Assembly (NCBI GenBank): GCA_016946835.1
Contig: JACVTC010000088.1
Coordinates: 105,001-115,000, forward strand
Source of the DNA: Neocallimastix lanati (nom. inval.)
Lineage: Eukaryota > Neocallimastigomycota > Neocallimastigomycetes > Neocallimastigales > Neocallimastigaceae
Length of the DNA stretch: 10,000 nt
Direction: 5' to 3'
Part shown: positions 1 through 10,000 of the stretch, piece by piece
How positions within the stretch are numbered: position 1 is the stretch's first letter
How the letters are laid out: every line of letters starts with the position of its first letter
Position numbers and translations under genes: made by a program
The notes under the pieces: generated by a model
The model's database searches: none
Told to the model about the DNA's origin: nothing
The model's input: only the letters and a program-made list of their open reading frames with translations

Positions 1-1200
1 AAAATAATAAAATTAAATTAAAATTTTTTTTTTTTTTTCTTTGTTTCATTTTTAATTTATATCTATTGATTCATTTTTCCTTTATCTGTAAATTATATTT
101 CTTTCTATCATTTTAAATTTATTTCTTTTCATTTTTAAGCTATAAATATAATAAATATAATGAAAAAGTTTTTTTTTACAGAAAATGATAAACTCTTTTT
201 TTTTTTTTTTTTTTAAAAAAAGATATAAATATTGACATCTCTACTAAAGTAAAAATTTTCTCCTCTTTTTTTCTTTTTTTTTTTTTTTTTCTATTTAGTT
301 TAAATATTATTCAAGTTATTTTAATTACTTATTAAATATATGGATAATTTATTTTATTTACTATTGTCAAATATTCAATCCATTTAATAATAATATTTAA
401 TATATTTTAAACTTTTTTTTTTTTATTTTAATTTTTATTTTTATTTTAATTTTTATTTTTCTTTTTTTTATTTTAATTTTGTTTTATACATAATAATTAT
501 TATAATCAATATAATAATATTATTTAATATATTATTTATATTATTTAATATAATTTTAATTGTTTTATCATGGTTTATATGTTTTATATTTAAAAAATAA
601 TTATTTTTTTTTTTTTATACATTATTGAATATCTTTCAAATATGATGAAATGTGAAATGAAATGTTAATATATAAAAATTATATATATAACTTTATATTT
701 TTTTCCATCATAATATTTATATAATAATTATAATTAATTTTTTTTTTTTTTTTTTTTTTTTTGGTTGTGATATTTTAACTTAATTTAATATATTTATATA
801 TATATATTTTTTTTTTTTTTTTTAATTTTTTTTTTCATGATATCTAATATAAATAATAATAATAATTTTATATAATATATATATATATTTTTTTAATAAT
901 GATTTAATTTTGCTTAATTTTCATTTCCCATTCAACAAAACATAGTCTTTTTTTTTTTAATTGTATATTTAATAAATTTTTAATATTTGTTAATATTTTA
1001 ATTTAATTTAAAATATGTATATAAATAATAATATATATCTATATAATTATTATTATTATTATTTTTAAAAAATTTTACTTAATAATATATATGTGAATAT
1101 ATGTAAAAAAAATTTTTTTTTATTTTATTTTATTTTATATATTTTTTTGTTTGTTTGTTTGTTTGTCCTTATTAAATTTATTTACCTAAAATTCCGTATT
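1..1200. other. AT-rich non-coding 3' flank of the CotH-type gene
   Basis: No coding region is supportable here. The stretch is almost pure A/T and carries eight runs of 11 or more T on the + strand: 24-38, 196-214, 274-290, 413-424, 604-616, 738-762, 807-823 and 948-958. No A run of that length is present. Transcription of the neighbouring gene arrives from the right on the minus strand, so these are A-tracts in its sense direction. A (TTTG)n run at 1147-1167 and a possible polyadenylation hexamer lie next to the stop codon. Some slightly less AT-rich patches, for example around 925-945, hold no open frame. Confidence 0.8.
1177..1182 (-). promoter_or_regulatory. possible polyadenylation signal for the CotH-type gene
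   Basis: On the minus strand an AATAAA hexamer occurs about 20 bases after the TAA stop at 1203-1201. It is followed by an A-rich stretch with CAAA repeats. AATAAA arises often by chance in DNA this AT-rich, so position alone supports the call. Confidence 0.25.
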
Positions 1201-5349
<4,149 letters not shown>

Positions 5350-5977
5350 TTTTTTATTTATACTTTAAAGGTTATTTTTATTATTATTATTATTATTATT
5401 AAATTCTATATATATATATATATATTTATTTTATTTTATTTTATTAAATAATTCTTAAATTATATGTTTAATATAAATCAAATTATTCATAATTGATTCT
5501 ATTCATATAATTTTTTTCTTTTTTTTTTTTTTTTTTTTATTGTTTTGTGATTTATAAAAAAAATGGGTATTATTATCTCTTTATATACATTCCTTAAAAT
5601 TTAAAGTTTTATTAACTATTATTTAACTGTCATAAAACTTTTAATAATTATTGACATATTTTGAAAAAAAAAAAAATAATAATAATAAAATTAACAAATT
5701 AAATCAAAAATGAGATATTTTGATTAAATACAGATATTTATTTCATAACTTGTATTTAAATAAAAAAAAATGGATAATAATATATTACAATGTATTACAA
5801 TAAATATTCATTCTTCATATTTTATTTATTCATGATACAAAAAAAATGTCATCTTTAAATTAATATCAAACTATTTAAAAATAAAAAATAATAATCTTTA
5901 AAAAAAAAAAAAAAAAAATTTCAAATGTATTTGTGTTACCTAAAAAAGGATAATCTTAATAAATATCAAGCCATATT

Positions 5978-6067
5978 AAAAAAAAAATAAAATAAAATAA
6001 AATATAAAATAAAAAAAATATAAAATAAAATAAATATAAAATAAAATGATATAATATATAAAATAAA
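5978..6067. repeat. AAAAT-rich degenerate repeat
   Basis: A degenerate tract of AAAAT and AATATAAAAT units in the divergent intergenic region. It is purine-rich on the + strand. Low-complexity DNA with no coding potential. Confidence 0.7.
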
Positions 6068-6173
6068 GTTTTATTTTTTTTTAATTTTTCATTCATTTTT
6101 TGATTAAGTTTGAATAATAATGATAAATAATAATAATGATAAATAATAATAATAATAATAAAAAATAATAATA

Positions 6174-6285
<112 letters not shown>

Positions 6286-6480
6286 TTGTTTTAATCAGTG
6301 ATGAAAATAAATGAATAATTTAATAGTAAGAATCTCATAAAAAATAATATTTAAATTTTGAATTATTATAAAATAAAATTTTCTTAAGTTTTAAAATATA
6401 TTAAAATAATATAAAAAAAAAAAAATAAAAAATTTAATTGGTAAATTATTCTTATTATTATTAATGCTCTAATTATTATT

Positions 6481-6543
6481 ATTATTATCATTATTATCCA
6501 TTATTATCCATTATTATCCATTATTACCATTACTACCATTATC
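6481..6543. repeat. TTATTATCCA decamer repeat
   Basis: Three perfect decamers at 6491-6500, 6501-6510 and 6511-6520, flanked by degenerate ATTATTATCA and TTACCATTAC-type units. A short tandem repeat in intergenic DNA. It differs from its surroundings in containing regular CC steps. Confidence 0.85.
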
Positions 6544-6694
6544 AAAGAGTTATTATATAATTATATATTTACTGATTATTATTATTTTTATATGATTTAT
6601 TAATAATAATACTAATTATTATTATTATTATAATATGAATATTAAAAGAATTTATTTTAGTATTATTTACTATTTTTTTTATTGCTATTATATT

Positions 6695-6750
6695 ACATAT
6701 TATTGATTATCAATTATCGATTATTGATTATTGATTATTTGTTTATTGAT
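6695..6750. repeat. GATTATTG-type degenerate repeat
   Basis: Several GATTATT and GATTATTG units in direct and partly inverted order (including ATCAATTATCGATTATTGAT), followed at 6769-6791 by a (TTTG)n run similar to the one at 1147-1167. Intergenic, no coding potential. Confidence 0.6.
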
Positions 6751-7873
6751 TTATCTTATTATTTATTTAATTGTTTGTTTGTTTGTTTGTTTTTATTAAA
6801 TATATTATTTAGACTCTGACTAAATGAATTATCCATTGAGAGAAATTTACCCAATAATTAGATAAAAATAGTTAATAGCAATGAAAAGTATTAGAAATAT
6901 TCTTATTAGAATTGAGATTTCGATCCTTTAATAATATCCTTTTATTATTTAAAGTTTTTTTTTTTTTTATTATTGATTAATTGTATAATACAATTATATA
7001 AATATTATTTATTACATTTTTAAGTTTCTTTTAATATAACTATATATTTGGTTGTGTATGTAAGTATACGTACTTTATACATGCGCCATAATACATTTAC
7101 ATAACAATACATATTTGATTATTTAATTCATTAATAATATTATATTCTAAGTTATATAATATAGTATCACAATATTAAACTTTATTTCTAACAAAAAGTA
7201 TATAGAGATTTGTTTAAATGAATAATAAATATATATATATATATATTCAAACATAAATATAAAAATATATTCCGTTGTTGAAAATAATAAAAAAAAAATT
7301 TTTTTTTTTTTTTGACATTAAGCATTAAACTTTTTTAACTCTAATTTAATTTAAAAAATAGTTTTATTTATTATTTATTATATAAAATATTTTTTTCATT
7401 TTTTTACCATGTTTTGTTATTAAGTACATCTATAGTTATTATTGTATTATATTAATAATATTTTCATTTGAAATTTTTTTGAAATTTTTTGAAACTTTTT
7501 TGTTAATAATAAAATTTATTAATAATGAAAAATAAAAAAATTGCGCATACATATAAATATTAAAAACTAATGATGAAGCATATAAAATATAAATAACAAT
7601 AATACTAAATTTTCTACACTAGCTATTATATATATATTTTTTTAATAATTAATACATTTTTATTAATATTATACTATGTATTAAGTTCTTAAATTTTCAA
7701 CATGAATAAATCAAAATTATATTTTAATTTAAACATTAATATATATAAAAATAAATATATATAAAAATTTTTTTAAAAAATTATTATTGTTATTAATTTT
7801 AATTTATAATTATTATTATTTATTATAAATTATAATTATTATTATATATTTATTTATTACTTATTATTTATTT

Positions 7874-7956
7874 ATTATTTATTATTTATTATTTATTATT
7901 TATTATTTATTATTTATTATTTATTATTTATTATTTATTATTTATTATTTATTATT
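7874..7956. repeat. (ATTATTT)n heptamer array
   Basis: Eleven perfect heptamers from 7874 to 7950 plus a six-base partial unit, interrupted by a CAATT and then resuming briefly to about 7979. A tandem heptamer is unusual among the triplets and homopolymers elsewhere in this intergenic region, but it is readily explained by slippage. Confidence 0.9.
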
Positions 7957-8923
7957 CAATTATTTATTATTTATTATTTGTATCAGTATTATTTAAAATT
8001 TTAAAAGTAAAAAAATTATGAAAAGTAATAGTAATGTCATAAATTAAATGAAGCTAATTATTTAATAAAAATTTAAATTAATAAAAAGGTTAATGTATAT
8101 ATTTATATGTATATATTTTTTATATTTTATTTTATATTTTTAATTATAAAATAAATATTTTAAATATAAAAAAAAAAAAAAAAAAAATACAATTTTAATT
8201 AAATAATATCAATAGTAATAGTATACTTTAATATTTTTTATTAAATAGATGTATATATTTTATAAATTTATTCATGACTTCTTATAATAAAATTTATATT
8301 GACCCTTTTTTTAAAAATAAATATGATGTTTCTAATTATTTTTTTTTTTTTTTTTTAATATTAAAATATAAACCAAATATAAATTTTGTTGTTCGTCGGA
8401 TGACATATCAAAAAAAAAAAAATAAAAAATAAAAAAACTTTAATTTTATTATTAATTAAAAAATATTTAATTTAATAATTAAATTTTTTTTTATATAGTA
8501 TTTAATTATGAAATTTATAATTTTAGATACTCATATTAATATCTTTCTGTTATAATAAATTAAGAGAAAGAATTTTTTACTAAATATTTTATATGATACA
8601 CTTTATAATAATTTATCATATAAATAAACTTCATATATAATATTCCCCATATCTAAAATAAATATAATGACATCCAAAATTTTAATTGATATATTATTTA
8701 TTTAAATTTGTTTTAATAATAATAATAATTATAATAATAATAATAATCAATTCATTATTTAATATTATTATTTTTTTTTCTTGATTTTATATTAGTTTTT
8801 TTTATTTAATTATAATTTTTTATTAACTCTTTATTTTTAATTCATTTTTTTTTTTTTACATATATTTAACTCTTGATCAAGTATTTTTATTTCTATTAAA
8901 TATAAAAAATAATATAAAAAAAA

Positions 8924-9058
8924 ATGTATAGAAATAACCATTCACAATCAGTAAATGAAAATATTAGAGAAGAACAATTAGATAGATATGATAGCAACTA
9001 TAGAATATTGATTCTTCAGTCAAAATGGTAAGAATATTTAAACTTTAAAAAAAGATAT

Positions 9059-9090
<32 letters not shown>

Positions 9091-9718
9091 CGATACAATA
9101 AAACTATTATAAAAAAAAATACATCAATAATATAAATAAAAACTAAAAACTAATCATATAACAATATATGTAAATAAATGTTAATATTACGCTTATGAAA
9201 TAACAAAATATTCATTTAAATATATGGATAATATAAAAATTTAATAATTGTTTAAAAAAAAAAAATTGATAAAATAATTTCAAAAAAAAAAAAAAAGGAA
9301 TTATGATTCTTCTAATGCGCTGGCAAAAGATGCCTATCTTTCACTGATGAATCATTATCATATTAAAGAAGATTGTATTTGTATATATCAAATTACCCAA
9401 GCGATTGATCTTCCATATACTGCTCAACATCTTATTAATGCTGCAAAAAAAAAAGGTCAACCATTTGATGTTGTAATATGTATAGGTGTAATTGTATCTC
9501 GCTTTGAACAAATGGGTGATACAATCAATCAAAATTTAATGAAAATTACATTAGAAACGGATACTCCAATTATCAGTGGAATTTTATCAAGTAAAACCAA
9601 TGGAAATATGGAATTATTTTATGATAATGGAAAACGATATGATTTAACAAATCTTGGTAATTATTGGGCAAAAGTAGCTATTGAAATGGCGAAAGTCCAT
9701 TCAACTCAACGTATTTAA
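8924..9718 (+). CDS. lumazine synthase (RIB4/RibH) family protein with a degenerate active site, two exons, 174 residues
   Basis: Exons 8924-9027 and 9298-9718 join within a Trp codon (TG|G). The length matches fungal lumazine synthases. These normally catalyse the penultimate riboflavin step, joining 5-amino-6-ribitylaminouracil with dihydroxybutanone phosphate, as pentamers or larger shells. Visible family marks: strand 1 and its aromatic residue R-I-L-I-L-Q-S-K-W-N (W35); A-I-D-L-P (70-74) for the usual A-F-E-I-P; F-D-V-V-I-C-I-G (91-98); L-M-K-I-T-L-E-T (115-122) then P-I-I-S-G-I-L; and N-L-G-N-Y-W ending A-I-E-M-A (162-166). Odd: the loop after G98-V-I is four residues short and lacks the R/K-G-x-T-x-H signature, so the catalytic His aligns with R103. 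The C-terminal phosphate-binding Arg and the N-[KH]-G basic residue are also missing (N-L-G at 153-155). The fold is well supported; enzyme activity is doubtful. No targeting signal is evident, so it is probably cytosolic. Starting at the internal ATG at 9347 would delete strand 1. Confidence 0.85.
9028..9297 (+). other. intron of the lumazine synthase-like gene (270 bases, GT-AG)
   Basis: Donor GTAAGA at 9028-9033; the acceptor AG at 9296-9297 is preceded by a run of 15 A (9282-9296). Phase 2, splitting the Trp codon of the S-K-W-N motif. The unspliced frame reads TGG then TAA, so splicing is required. The intron also contains A29 at 9062-9090 and A12 at 9254-9265. An acceptor without a pyrimidine tract is unusual, but no other AG nearby restores the family sequence as well. 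Confidence 0.88.
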
Positions 9719-10000
9719 TTTTTTTTTTTTTCTTTTTTCTTTTTTATTATTATTTTATTTTAATAACAGGAAATATAAATTATACAATAAAATTAAAAGT
9801 AAATAATTAATTATATCAATATATATATATATTGTAATAAATATTACATATAAAAAACATATCAAAAACAATAGATAATAATATAAATAATTTATTAGAA
9901 TTTTAAATCTAAAAAGGAATAAATTTTGTATTATTTTATTATTTTATACTTTTCTTTTATAATAATTAAATATATATATATATATTTATATTTTATAATA
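9719..10000. other. 3' flank of the lumazine synthase-like gene
   Basis: Directly after the stop comes a pyrimidine-only tract (T13, C, T6, C, T5) at 9719-9745, then AT-rich DNA with no open frame. An AATAAA at 9786-9791 is a possible polyadenylation hexamer about 70 bases after the stop, but chance occurrence is likely at this composition. Confidence 0.6.

Noticed and set aside
6481-6543. Regular short repeats considered as a CRISPR-like array
   Set aside because: Units are direct tandem decamers with no spacers, in a eukaryotic context.
7055-7081. Imperfect hairpin TGTAT-GT-AAGTA-TACG-TACTT-T-ATACA in a less AT-rich patch
   Set aside because: Two five-pair stems with an internal loop are easily found by chance in AT-rich DNA, and no adjacent gene or conserved RNA motif supports a non-coding RNA.
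9341-9532. Minus-strand frame rich in Tyr, Ile and Asn opposite exon 2 of the lumazine synthase-like gene
   Set aside because: Antisense shadow of a conserved protein-coding exon.

Overview
The window is extremely AT-rich eukaryotic DNA. Long stretches contain almost no G or C, and homopolymer A/T tracts and AAT/ATT triplet arrays are common. It holds two spliced genes with GT-AG introns. The combination of a tandem, secreted CotH-kinase protein, very low GC between genes, moderate GC only in exons and short AT-rich introns points to an anaerobic gut fungus (Neocallimastigomycota). That assignment is inferred from composition and from the known expansion of CotH families in that phylum; no marker gene is present. 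Dictyostelid-like genomes share the base composition but fit the gene content less well.

Layout: (1) 1-1200 is non-coding, with eight T-tracts of 11 or more on the + strand; it lies downstream of the first gene. (2) 5349 down to 1201, minus strand, is a four-exon gene. I rebuilt it by joining exons at 5349-5295, 5140-5036, 4891-4750 and 4504-1201. All three junctions keep frame, and each intron read straight through hits a stop. The product is 1201 residues: a signal peptide, two homologous CotH-type modules of about 550 residues each, and a Ser/Thr/Pro linker made partly of TSTSIP repeats. The first module keeps the acidic motif expected of CotH kinases (Y-D-L-D). In the second, every corresponding Asp is replaced (Y-E-F-E and M-P-I-N-N). 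(3) 5350-8923 is about 3.6 kb of divergent intergenic DNA with simple repeats and no gene I can support. (4) 8924-9718, plus strand, is a two-exon gene for a 174-residue protein of the lumazine synthase (RIB4/RibH) fold, lacking the phosphate-binding loop and catalytic His of the enzyme. (5) 9719-10000 is AT-rich 3' flank.

The two genes are transcribed away from each other and nothing suggests a shared pathway: one product is secreted, the other is probably cytosolic. The common theme is that each contains what looks like a catalytically degraded copy of an enzyme domain. I see no mobile element, RNA gene, CRISPR array or multi-gene system.
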